From: Methylophilus medardensis
Lineage (GTDB): Bacteria > Pseudomonadota > Gammaproteobacteria > Burkholderiales > Methylophilaceae
Strand: one strand, 5' to 3'
Length of the DNA: 64,000 bases
Assembly: GCF_006363915.1 (NCBI RefSeq)
Contig: NZ_CP040946.1
The stretch's first letter is position 1. Each line of letters begins with the position of its first letter. The notes under the pieces were generated by a model, which was not told where the DNA came from, ran no database searches, and saw only the letters and a list, made by a program, of their open reading frames with translations. Below, piece by piece: positions 33,466 through 42,318 of this stretch. The position numbers and the translations under genes are program-made.

Positions 33466-33948
33466 TTATATGTAACGAATATCAATAATTTCATATTCTG
33501 TTTCAGCGCTGGGCGTCATCACACGAACCGCGTCGCCCAAGCGTTTACTGAGTAAGGCTTTTGCCATGGGGGATACCCATGAAATAAAGCCTTGTGAAGG
33601 ATCCAGCTCGTCTTGACCCACAATCCTTACCGTCATTTCAGTGTCATCACTCAGGTTAAACAGGGTGACCCACGCGCCAAAGAAAACTTGCTCGGTATTG
33701 GTCTGCGTGTTGCTGTAGACGATTTCTGCCGCATCCATCCGTTTGGTCAAAAAACGGATCCGTGAATCAATCTGCCGCAAGCGCTTTTTGCCGTAGATGT
33801 AATCGCCATTCTCGCTGCGGTCGCCGTTGCCGGCGGCCCAGCTCACTACGCGCACCACTTCGGGCCGATCCACTTTAATCAAGAATTGAAATTCTTTTTC
33901 GAGCGCAGCATAGCCCTCTGGCGTAATGTAATTTTTGAGATCAGCCAT
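33466..33948 (-). CDS. greB: Transcription elongation factor GreB
   Basis: This 160-residue protein is GreB, which stimulates RNA cleavage by backtracked RNA polymerase. The N-terminal coiled coil carries the acidic tip region with ENGDYIYGKKRLRQIDSRIRFL, which separates GreB from GreA. The C-terminal FKBP-like domain includes DELDPSQGFISWVSPMAKALL. Length is normal. It overlaps the stop of the upstream small membrane protein gene by one base (TGATG), so the two are translationally coupled. Confidence 0.96.
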   Translation of the reverse strand: MADLKNYITPEGYAALEKEFQFLIKVDRPEVVRVVSWAAGNGDRSENGDYIYGKKRLRQIDSRIRFLTKRMDAAEIVYSNTQTNTEQVFFGAWVTLFNLSDDTEMTVRIVGQDELDPSQGFISWVSPMAKALLSKRLGDAVRVMTPSAETEYEIIDIRYI

Positions 33949-34325
33949 CAGTCTTCTTCGACTTCTTCCACTGCATACACATAATGACTTGTTTCACCGA
34001 AGCAAGTTGAAGGCACGCCCTTGTGCTCTTTATACATGACACGTACCCGCTCACCCGCCAATTGATTCACTTGGCTGATCACCGCGGGATCACGCACCGT
34101 AAAGTAAAACTTTTCTGCCTGTGTGCCGGGCACAGTGACCAACACCAGCTCGCCTTCCCAGGTTTTACATACCCAGCCCTTGTGCGAGAGTTTTTGCACA
34201 TAGCCGATCCGCTCGCCATCAGAATAAACCCAGCTCAAGCTGGCCCAGGTATACAAACCCAAAAGGACCACGGGTAGCAGAATCAGCCAAAAAATCCATT
34301 TTAAAAACTTGGCAAAAGCAGACAT
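33948..34325 (-). CDS. Conserved small single-pass membrane protein upstream of greB
   Basis: This 125-residue protein has a single N-terminal membrane helix (about 9-31, IFWLILLPVVLLGLYTWASL). The roughly 90-residue soluble domain contains VQKLSHKGWVCKTWEGELVLV and ERVRVMYKEHKGVPSTCFGETSHYVYAV, with two cysteines. I know of conserved hypothetical proteins of this type but no function. It is translationally coupled to greB by a one-base stop/start overlap. It lies 91 bp from the divergent AddB-like gene. Confidence 0.75.
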   Translation of the reverse strand: MSAFAKFLKWIFWLILLPVVLLGLYTWASLSWVYSDGERIGYVQKLSHKGWVCKTWEGELVLVTVPGTQAEKFYFTVRDPAVISQVNQLAGERVRVMYKEHKGVPSTCFGETSHYVYAVEEVEED

Positions 34326-34416
34326 GTCAGGACTCCAAAAGTTTTTTATCGTTTGCTGATCGCATTATCTTATAAAATGTTGTGGTTAAGATAACAATTC
34401 ACACATATACGCACTC

Positions 34417-37155
34417 ATGACGCTTGCTGCTAACCATTCTGACATTGCACCCGTGGTTCTCTGCGCCTCGGCACGTTTAGCGCAAGGTATCCGGCAATGG
34501 CTTCAGCTCAAACAAAAACAGCAAGGCAAAATGCAGTGGCAAGCACCCCAGGTGCTGCCTTTGCAAGATTGGCTCTATCAACTGACTGAACAGGCTATCT
34601 TGGCTGGTCAGATTGATCTACAGACAGCACCACAGGGGGTGTTGTCCACTACGCAAGAAGCGCTGTTGTGGGAGCAAGCCATTCAACATTGCTTGCGCCA
34701 ACACGAGGCATTGAATTTATTCAACACCCATGGCCTAGCCAGTGCCGCGATGGAAGCCAACCGCTTTTTAATTGAGTGGAATATCAGCGTCGACATGGCC
34801 ACTGCCAGTGATGAAACGCGCCAATTTATGCAATGGCGCCAACAGTTTCAGACCTTATGCAAACAAAGCGGCTATCTCGAAAGCGTACGTTATCAAGTCT
34901 GGCAATTGGAACAACTCGGCCAGCTTAGCCGTGGCTTACCAGCACGCATTCAGTTGGCGGGCTTTGACCGCATCAATCCCCTCTTACAGCGGCTGATCGC
35001 CGGACTAGAAGCCGCAGGTGTCTTGGTAGAAACCTATGACCAGCACGTGGTTGCCCAGCCTGCGCAGCGCGTGGGATTTGCCGAGGCCAACGATGAAATG
35101 CGCGCCGCCGTGCATTGGGCGCAACAACAGCTTAATCACAACCCGGATGCCAAGCTCGCGATTGTGGTGCCGGCGCTGGACGCGATGCGACATCTTCTCG
35201 CAAACTTACTAGATGACATCTTTCACCCAGAGGCTTTGCACCCGGCGCATGCTGAAACCCCGCGCTGTTATGAGTTTTCTCTGGGACTACCTTTGAGTCG
35301 CTGGCCGCTCGTCCAGTCTGCGCTGGCATTGTTACGCTTGGCTTTTCAAGGGGCGCCCCATCCGCAAACGGAGCTCTCTGCACTGCTGGCGGATATCTAC
35401 TGGTCACAGGCAATCCATGAAGCAGAGGCGCGCGCCAACATAGACGCTGAAATGCGACGCCAGTTGCCTTTACAGGTGCATGCACAAACGTTCGCTCGCT
35501 TTGTCGCGCGCAAGCAAGCCGATGAATATCCGATTGCTTGTCCTGCCTTGCATGCCGATTTGAGTGCTTTACTCTTACAAGCCAAGCAAGCACCGCGCAA
35601 ACAGCCCCCCTCTCAGTGGAGCGCTTATTTTTTAACCTTGCTGCAAGCCACGCATTACCCGGGGGAGCGAAGCTTATCCAGTGTTGAATACCAATGTCAG
35701 CAATCGTTTCACCAAGTGTTGGCGCAACTCTCAGCGCTAGACACTTGGCTGGGGCCAGTAGATGCCATGGGCGCCCTGCACCGCTTGTCACAATTATGTC
35801 AGGCACAAATTTTTCAGCCGCAAACCGTTCGCCAACCAAACATTACGGTGATGGGCATGCTAGAAGCCAGCGCGCAGCCCTTAGATGGCGTGTGGGTGAT
35901 GGGCATGAACGATCACGTCTGGCCACCTTTATCCCGCACCAATGCGCTGATTCCTGCTGAATTGCAACGCCAAGCCGGCACGCCGAATGCCAGTAGCGAG
36001 GTACAAATGGCCTTTGCCAGCAAAATTCATCAACGTTTACTCACTAGCGCACACGAAGTGATTTTTTCATATGCCCGCCAAGAGGGTGACCGTCTGTTAC
36101 GTATGAGCCCGCTGATCAAGAATATCGCTGAGGCCAACAGCCCTGCAGGGGTGGCGACCTTGGCCGAGCAGTTGGCAAGTGATTGTACACAGGACTGGCA
36201 ATGGCTAGACGACCATCAGGCCCCGCCGGTATTGGAGGGTGAACATGTCAGCGGCGGCACGGGGTTACTGCGTGCGCAGGCAATTTGCCCAGCCTGGGCG
36301 TTTTATCAATATCGCCTCAAGGCACGCAAGTTAGAAACCGCCCACAATGGCCTCGATGCCATGCAACGCGGCGACCTGATACACCGTGTATTGGCTGCTT
36401 TCTGGACCGCGCAAACGACGCTGAATTGGCAAACACTAGACCCACAACAGTTAAAAACACAACTCGACCAGATCGCGATGACCGTCATCTCTGACTTTAA
36501 TACCGAGTTTGCCCAGCCGTTTTCGAGCGTTTTCTGCCAATTAGAGGCAGAACGATTAAGCAAACTAGCGCTGACTTGGTTGTGGGAGATCGAACGCGCG
36601 CGCCCACAACCCTTTAGCGTCACACTGGTAGAAAAAACCTTTAAAACACTCATTGAGGGCGTGCAAATCAAATTGGTGATAGACCGGGTGGATACCTTAC
36701 CCGATGGTCGACTCATCGTCATTGATTACAAAACCGGCAGCGCCCCCGACTTTAAAAACTGGGCGAGCGACAAACTCAGCGAGCCGCAACTCCCCCTTTA
36801 TGCCGCATTTTTATTGCAAGAGGCAGACATTGCGGCAGTCTGTTTCGGCAAGTTGCGTCTGACCGACGCTGGATTTAGCGGGGTAGCGGCAGAAGACGAC
36901 ATCGTCCCCGGCATCAAAGCCTTTAACCACGAAAAAAATAAACTGTTTGACCCAGCACAGTTTCCTGACTGGCCATCGGTGCTCACGCATTGGCGCACAC
37001 AAATTACGCAAACTGCACAAGCACTCAAAGCCGGCGCGGCTGCTGTGGTGTTTGAAAGCGAACAAGACTTGGCGTATTGCGATGTGTTACCGCTGTTGCG
37101 CTTGCCAGAGCGGCAATTGCAGTTTGAGCAACAGCAGGCGGGAGGCGCGGCATGA
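34417..37155 (+). CDS. AddB-like PD-(D/E)XK nuclease subunit
   Basis: This 912-residue protein resembles AddB, the non-helicase subunit of AddAB-type recombination nucleases that process double-strand breaks. The N-terminal region is a degenerate UvrD-like helicase fold. The C-terminal nuclease domain (about 615-890) carries RGDLIHRVLAAFW and the catalytic LIVIDYKTGSAP. I see only one cysteine before the nuclease (AQAICPAWAF) and one near the end, not the Cys spacing of the AddB iron-sulfur staple, so a cluster is unlikely. The stop overlaps the start of the AddA-like gene by 4 bases, so expression is coupled. Confidence 0.85.
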   Translation: MTLAANHSDIAPVVLCASARLAQGIRQWLQLKQKQQGKMQWQAPQVLPLQDWLYQLTEQAILAGQIDLQTAPQGVLSTTQEALLWEQAIQHCLRQHEALNLFNTHGLASAAMEANRFLIEWNISVDMATASDETRQFMQWRQQFQTLCKQSGYLESVRYQVWQLEQLGQLSRGLPARIQLAGFDRINPLLQRLIAGLEAAGVLVETYDQHVVAQPAQRVGFAEANDEMRAAVHWAQQQLNHNPDAKLAIVVPALDAMRHLLANLLDDIFHPEALHPAHAETPRCYEFSLGLPLSRWPLVQSALALLRLAFQGAPHPQTELSALLADIYWSQAIHEAEARANIDAEMRRQLPLQVHAQTFARFVARKQADEYPIACPALHADLSALLLQAKQAPRKQPPSQWSAYFLTLLQATHYPGERSLSSVEYQCQQSFHQVLAQLSALDTWLGPVDAMGALHRLSQLCQAQIFQPQTVRQPNITVMGMLEASAQPLDGVWVMGMNDHVWPPLSRTNALIPAELQRQAGTPNASSEVQMAFASKIHQRLLTSAHEVIFSYARQEGDRLLRMSPLIKNIAEANSPAGVATLAEQLASDCTQDWQWLDDHQAPPVLEGEHVSGGTGLLRAQAICPAWAFYQYRLKARKLETAHNGLDAMQRGDLIHRVLAAFWTAQTTLNWQTLDPQQLKTQLDQIAMTVISDFNTEFAQPFSSVFCQLEAERLSKLALTWLWEIERARPQPFSVTLVEKTFKTLIEGVQIKLVIDRVDTLPDGRLIVIDYKTGSAPDFKNWASDKLSEPQLPLYAAFLLQEADIAAVCFGKLRLTDAGFSGVAAEDDIVPGIKAFNHEKNKLFDPAQFPDWPSVLTHWRTQITQTAQALKAGAAAVVFESEQDLAYCDVLPLLRLPERQLQFEQQQAGGAA

Positions 37156-40100
37156 TTCCACGAGACAGCCACTTATCAGCCGCTCTCGCCCTCGATGCCA
37201 GCCATCGTGAGCGCGCGCTGGCTTTGGAATCGTTTATTGTAGAGGCCCCGGCCGGGGCGGGGAAAACCGAGTTATTGACCCAGCGCTTTCTGAAATTGCT
37301 GCAAACCGTGCAAGCACCAGAAGAAATTATCGCCATCACCTTTACCAACAAAGCTGCATCAGAAATGCGCGCGCGTATTCTTGACAGCTTACTTTTAGCC
37401 GCTGGGGGTATCCCGCCCGAGGCTACGCATAAAAAAATCACTTACGATCTCGGTCAACAAGCCTTACAGCGTTCAGCTGCCTTGCAGTGGCAATTGCTCG
37501 AGAGCCCGTCCCGGTTGCGCATTTACACCATCGACTCACTCTGCGCCAACTTGGCGCGGCAAATGCCGTTAATGAGTCGCTTTGGCACCCAACCGGCCGT
37601 GACTGAAGATGCTTGGACCTATTACCGAGAAGCCGCTAACTTGGCTTTGCAAGCGATGGATGAGCCCATACTGGGCGAACCGGTACGTCTGGTGTTGCGC
37701 TACATGGATAATGACCAGTACAAACTGGAAACACTGCTCGTCTCCATGTTGGCTAAGCGCGAACAATGGCTACATTTAAGCCAATCCAGCGACCCAATGT
37801 CTGGACAATCTGCCCTGACGTATTTGATTGAATCTGAGTTAGCGCAGGTGCTGGCGGTGATGCCTGCCCGCTTACAGCAAGTCTTGATGCCGATTGCCCG
37901 TTATGCTGCCAGCCAATTAACGCCTGCACATCTCCTCTCAACCCTAGGTGACTGGCAGACGCCCCTCACCGCCAATATTGAAGATCTGCCAAGCTGGCGT
38001 GCGCTCGCCGAACTATTGCTGACCAGCACTGGCGGTTTACGCAAACGTCTTGATAAAAATATGGGTCTGCCAGCCACCGATGAGGCCAAGCCGTACAAAG
38101 AGGCATTGACGGAGATTCTCAACGGGCTGGCACAACAAAGTGACGCGGAAAAGCTGCTTGCCCGCATCCGCTTACTGCCGGATGCAGATCATGATGAGGA
38201 TCAGGCCATCATCGCGGCCTTGAGCCAGTTACTCAATATTGCCGCCGCGCAACTCTGGTTGTGTTTTCAAGCACAAAACGAGGTAGATTTTGTGGAGGTG
38301 GCACAACGCGCACTTAAAGCATTGCTAGAGGGCGAAGAAGTGACAGAACTCGCCATGCGCCTCGATTACCGCATTCAACACCTGCTGGTCGACGAGTTTC
38401 AAGACACTAGCCCGATGCAAACCGATCTGCTCAAAGCGCTCACGCGCGGTTGGCAAGTCGGTGATGGCCGCACGCTATTTGCGGTGGGTGATCCCATGCA
38501 GTCGATTTATCGTTTTCGCAAAGCCAATGTCGGCTTGTTTCTGAATGCGGCGCAATATGGCATCGGCGATATTGCACTGACGCCCCTCAAACTCTGGCGC
38601 AACAACCGCTCCTGCCCGCCCGTGGTCGATTGGATCAATCAGACCTTTCAAGGCATTCTGCCAGCGCATGATGCCCCGCAACAGGGTGCGATTGCCTATC
38701 GGCCGTTTGTCGCCACGCGCGCCGATGCCAGTGGTGCAGGCGTATTTGTGCACCCGCTATTACACCCAAGCAACACTGAAGACGAAGCGCCCGCCAATAT
38801 CCGCCATACCGAAGCGGAACATATCATTCGCATCATTCAGCAAACACGGGCGACGCATCCCGAGGCCACCATCGCCGTGTTGGTACGCGCCCGCAAACAT
38901 TTGCATGCGCTGGTCAGCGAGATACGCAGAAACCATCGCACACTGAGTTTTCAGGCGGTCGAAATTGAAGAATTGGCCAATCGTCAAATTGTGCAAGACT
39001 TGCTCACGCTCACCTACGCCTTGCATCAGCAGGCCGACCGCGTTCACTGGCTGGCGCTATTACGCGCGCCTTGGTGCGGTTTAACGCTGGCTGACTTGCA
39101 CGCGCTCGTCGGTCGCGATAGCCATCAGAGCATTTTAAGCTTATTGCAAGACGCGCAACGTCTGTCACAATTAAGCGCCGATGGCCAGCAACGCGCCCGC
39201 CATGTTCGAGAGGTGATGCAAACTGCCTTGCAATGGCGTGGCCGCTCGCCAGTCAGCCGCTGGGTGCATAACACTTGGTTGCGGCTCGGCGGCGCACAAT
39301 GCCTATGGCATAAAAACGATGTCCAAGACGTACAAGCTTTTTTTGCCCGTATCGCAGCGCTCGAACAACAAGGTCAATTTAATCCGCAAGCATTGGCTGA
39401 CGATGTACAAAAGCTCTACGCTGCGCCGGATGCAACGGCAGACGCCAGTCTACAATTCATGACCATCCACAAATCCAAAGGCTTAGAGTTTGACACGGTC
39501 ATTCTGCCGGGCTTGGATGGGGGCAACCCCCCAGATGACGCCAAACTGGTGATTTGGGAAGAAGTCACCATGGCACACAGTCGTACCGCGCTGGTGGCGG
39601 CCCCATTTGTGCCGACCGCGCGCAAACGCGCGCAAACCACCGTCACCGCCTATGATTATTTAAATGATCTGGATAAAACGCGTGCAGCCTATGAAGATGC
39701 GCGTGTCCTTTACGTCGCTGCCACCCGTGCTGAGCGTCAGCTGCATTTACTAGGCGCTGCCAAGCTCGACAAAAACGGAGACCCACAAGCACGTAAAAAT
39801 ACGTTTTTACAGCTATTATGGCCCACGATTCAGCCATGCTTCACGGCAGAAAACGATATTGTGCGTCGCTACCCAGGGGCTCAACAGGTCGCGGACATTC
39901 GGCAGTTTGTACCGCGGTTGATTCGCGTGCGCAACGCACAAACGCCTGCGCTGTTACAAGACTCTGCGCTGACTACACACACGCTAACGCAGTCTACGAC
40001 AGAGGCGATCCGTCCGCTGCATCAACTAGAGGCAGACATGGGCACGCTCGCGCATTTGTACTTGCAACTCATCGCGGAACAGGGTCTCGACGCTTGGCAG

Positions 40101-40532
40101 CAGCATGAAAAAACCGCATTCTTTGGGCTTCAAGCGGCCATGCAACGTTGGTTCAAACAAAGCGGCTATCCGCGCGATGAGGCGACCCAAGCGGCGGTAC
40201 AGGTGGCGCATTTGCTCAACACCACCTTGCAATCAGCAGATGGCCGGTGGGTATTAGCGCCTCACGCACAAGCCAGCGCCGAGCTTGCGATTGAGCAGTT
40301 AAGCGCCGGTAAAAAGGTGATCGACCGCACCTTTGTTGCTGACGGTGTGCGTTGGATCGTTGACTATAAATCGATGCCAGTTTCGAAAGAGGAGAATCTC
40401 ACCCAATTAGCACGGGCATTTAAGCCGCAATTGGCTGACTATGCGCGACTATTTAGCGCAGAGGGCTTGCCCATACAAACAGCCATTTTATTTTTAAGTG
40501 TCGGCAAGCTAGTGCCGGTGGAAATTGACTAA
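37152..40532 (+). CDS. AddA-like UvrD helicase-nuclease
   Basis: This 1126-residue protein is an SF1A helicase of the AddA/RecB group. Walker A is EAPAGAGKTELL at about 31-42, motif Ia is ITFTNKAASEMRAR, motif II is VDEFQDTSPMQ, motif III is GDPMQSIYRFR, and motif V is IHKSKGLEFDTVILPG. The C-terminal region ends in a PD-(D/E)XK nuclease with IDRTFVADGVRWIVDYKS. Together with the AddB-like neighbour it should resect DNA ends and produce a RecA-loadable strand. No RecBCD genes are seen here. A nitroreductase gene follows after 9 nt. Confidence 0.92.
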   Translation: MIPRDSHLSAALALDASHRERALALESFIVEAPAGAGKTELLTQRFLKLLQTVQAPEEIIAITFTNKAASEMRARILDSLLLAAGGIPPEATHKKITYDLGQQALQRSAALQWQLLESPSRLRIYTIDSLCANLARQMPLMSRFGTQPAVTEDAWTYYREAANLALQAMDEPILGEPVRLVLRYMDNDQYKLETLLVSMLAKREQWLHLSQSSDPMSGQSALTYLIESELAQVLAVMPARLQQVLMPIARYAASQLTPAHLLSTLGDWQTPLTANIEDLPSWRALAELLLTSTGGLRKRLDKNMGLPATDEAKPYKEALTEILNGLAQQSDAEKLLARIRLLPDADHDEDQAIIAALSQLLNIAAAQLWLCFQAQNEVDFVEVAQRALKALLEGEEVTELAMRLDYRIQHLLVDEFQDTSPMQTDLLKALTRGWQVGDGRTLFAVGDPMQSIYRFRKANVGLFLNAAQYGIGDIALTPLKLWRNNRSCPPVVDWINQTFQGILPAHDAPQQGAIAYRPFVATRADASGAGVFVHPLLHPSNTEDEAPANIRHTEAEHIIRIIQQTRATHPEATIAVLVRARKHLHALVSEIRRNHRTLSFQAVEIEELANRQIVQDLLTLTYALHQQADRVHWLALLRAPWCGLTLADLHALVGRDSHQSILSLLQDAQRLSQLSADGQQRARHVREVMQTALQWRGRSPVSRWVHNTWLRLGGAQCLWHKNDVQDVQAFFARIAALEQQGQFNPQALADDVQKLYAAPDATADASLQFMTIHKSKGLEFDTVILPGLDGGNPPDDAKLVIWEEVTMAHSRTALVAAPFVPTARKRAQTTVTAYDYLNDLDKTRAAYEDARVLYVAATRAERQLHLLGAAKLDKNGDPQARKNTFLQLLWPTIQPCFTAENDIVRRYPGAQQVADIRQFVPRLIRVRNAQTPALLQDSALTTHTLTQSTTEAIRPLHQLEADMGTLAHLYLQLIAEQGLDAWQQHEKTAFFGLQAAMQRWFKQSGYPRDEATQAAVQVAHLLNTTLQSADGRWVLAPHAQASAELAIEQLSAGKKVIDRTFVADGVRWIVDYKSMPVSKEENLTQLARAFKPQLADYARLFSAEGLPIQTAILFLSVGKLVPVEID

Positions 40533-40541
40533 GGAGTCAGG

Positions 40542-41201
40542 ATGATTGATCCACAATCCATTAAAGAAGCGTTGCATTTTAGACATGCCTGTAAAGAGTT
40601 TGATGCCAGCCAACAGATTCCTGCCCCCACCTTTGCGTGTATTCTGGAAGCCGCTCGGCTGTCACCAAGCTCGTTCGGTTTTGAGCCATGGCATTTTATA
40701 GTGGTACAGGATAAAACCTTGCGCGAGCGGTTGAAGCAGCATGCTTGGGGCGCGCCACTCAAGCTCGATACCGCCAGTCACTTTGTATTGTGTCTGGCGA
40801 TGAAATCGCCTTTTTTGGACGCTGATGGCGCTTATTTGCCTAAATTCATGCGAGAGGTGCAACATCACCCAGATGACGTTGCCAAGATGCGTCTCGGCTT
40901 TTATAAGCAGTTTCAGCAATCTGACTTTGATTTAACCGATGAACGCAAACTGTTTGATTGGGCCAGCAAGCAATGCTACCTGCCATTGGCCAATATGATG
41001 ACGGTCGCTGCCATGCTGGGCATCGACAGCTGCCCCATTGAGGGCTTTAAACAAAAAGAGACCGATGCCTTGCTAGCCGAGCACTTTGAGGTGGATCTGC
41101 AAGCCTATGGCTTGGCATATATGGTCGCGTTTGGCTATCGCAAACATGCGCCTAAAGCCAAAACACGCAGAGACTTGTCACAAATGGTTAGCTGGAAGTA
41201 A
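40542..41201 (+). CDS. NAD(P)H-dependent nitroreductase-family oxidoreductase
   Basis: This 219-residue flavoprotein belongs to the nitroreductase (NfsB-like) family. FMN-binding features include FRHACKEFDASQQIP at the N terminus and ILEAARLSPSSFGFEPWHFIVV. The later motif AAMLGIDSCPIEGF supplies the helix near the flavin. Such enzymes reduce quinones, nitro compounds or related electron acceptors with NAD(P)H. It lies 9 nt after the AddA-like gene with AAGGAG as ribosome-binding site, so it is read from the same transcript, though no functional link is obvious. The natural substrate is unknown. Confidence 0.92.
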   Translation: MIDPQSIKEALHFRHACKEFDASQQIPAPTFACILEAARLSPSSFGFEPWHFIVVQDKTLRERLKQHAWGAPLKLDTASHFVLCLAMKSPFLDADGAYLPKFMREVQHHPDDVAKMRLGFYKQFQQSDFDLTDERKLFDWASKQCYLPLANMMTVAAMLGIDSCPIEGFKQKETDALLAEHFEVDLQAYGLAYMVAFGYRKHAPKAKTRRDLSQMVSWK

Positions 41202-41345
41202 TCGCCCCTGCCCCCTTCGGATAAAACCTGCAAACGTCGTTATCGGCACATTTTAAGGTTCAGGCATTGGCCTTAAAGAGCTATTTAAAGACCGTACCGC
41301 CTTTTGATACAGTTTGATTTCAAAATAAATTCAAAGGGGTCATGG

Positions 41346-41600
41346 ATGAAATCTGTATTAAAAAATGTGATCGCTTGCAGTGTCTTCATGTTGGCAAGTG
41401 TTGCAGCCCATGCGACTGCACAGGATGAGGCGTTAGCGCGGGTGGTGTTGAATGCAAACGGTCCAATCAAGCATGACGCGGCCCCCAACAGCTTGAACTT
41501 TGATTTACGGACAGTTGCCTATCGCGATCTGTCAGCCGACATGGCCAGCAGTGATGATGATCAAGCAGACAGTTCGGATGCAGACACCATGCTCGCCTGA
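41346..41600 (+). CDS. Small secreted acidic protein of unknown function
   Basis: This 84-residue protein begins with a clear signal peptide (MKSVLKNVIACSVFMLASVAAHA, cleavage near residue 23). The mature form is about 60 residues and ends in an aspartate/serine-rich tail (ASSDDDQADSSDADTMLA). AAAGGGG precedes the ATG at 41346. A terminator-like hairpin at 41622-41652 follows, so this is a complete single-gene unit. I recognise no family. A calcium or cation-binding tail is possible from its charge. Confidence 0.7.
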   Translation: MKSVLKNVIACSVFMLASVAAHATAQDEALARVVLNANGPIKHDAAPNSLNFDLRTVAYRDLSADMASSDDDQADSSDADTMLA

Positions 41601-41621
41601 TCTGTCATCCATGCCATTAAA

Positions 41622-41652
41622 ATTAAAAAGGCCTGTAAAGGCCTTTTTAATT
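41622..41652. terminator. Bidirectional terminator after small secreted protein gene
   Basis: A 12-bp stem runs 41622-41633 with 41640-41651 around a 6-nt loop. It is flanked by A- and T-rich tracts, so it can end both the plus-strand small gene and the minus-strand dedA gene. Confidence 0.88.
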
Positions 41653-41700
41653 TTTCATCTCACCCGCAAAACTGCTTGCGCATTTATCTCAGCTGGCTGA

Positions 41701-42318
41701 CTACGCCGCCTCGTTTTTGAAATGTCTGCGCACATACCACGCCACAAAGATCAATCCCAGTGCGGCAATCACGTAATGTGATTCGTGGAAATAGACCTTC
41801 AAATCCTCCCAGTGCTCGCCGGCTTTCATACCAACATAGCCCAACACAAAACACCAGATGAGTGATCCGACAAACGTGTACACCACAAAGCGCGTCATGT
41901 TCATGCGGGCTACGCCAGCCGGGAACGCGATAAAGGTGCGCACTGCAGGCAACAGTCGGGCGACGAAAATAATAATTTCACCATGGTTGGCAAACCAGCG
42001 ATCGGCCATATCGAGGTCTTTGTTGCTGATGAGCACATATTTGCCAAATTTTTCGGCTAAAGGACGCCCGCCATACAGGCCCACATAGTAGGCCGGAATG
42101 GAACCCAGCACACAGCCGACGGCACCTGCTAAAGCAATGCCCCACAAGGTGAGGTCGCCCTTGCTGACTAAGAATCCGGCAAACGGCATGATGATTTCTG
42201 AGGGCAACGGGATACAGGCCGACTCAATCGCCATCAACAAAACAATGCCGCCGTATCCCATGGAGGCAATCACGGCAATGATCCAGCCAGCCACAGCGGC
42301 CAATAATTTTTCTAACAT
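41701..42318 (-). CDS. DedA-family membrane protein
   Basis: This 205-residue inner-membrane protein matches the DedA family, several members of which are undecaprenyl-phosphate or lipid flippases needed for envelope homeostasis. Signature regions are ESACIPLPSEIIMPFAGFL, GAVGCVLGSIPAYYVGLYGGRPL and FVARLLPAVRTFIAFPAGVARM, with the conserved glutamate and arginine residues. Its start codon overlaps the mfd stop by one base (TAATG), so translation is coupled to mfd. Substrate is not determined. Confidence 0.93.
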   Translation of the reverse strand: MLEKLLAAVAGWIIAVIASMGYGGIVLLMAIESACIPLPSEIIMPFAGFLVSKGDLTLWGIALAGAVGCVLGSIPAYYVGLYGGRPLAEKFGKYVLISNKDLDMADRWFANHGEIIIFVARLLPAVRTFIAFPAGVARMNMTRFVVYTFVGSLIWCFVLGYVGMKAGEHWEDLKVYFHESHYVIAALGLIFVAWYVRRHFKNEAA

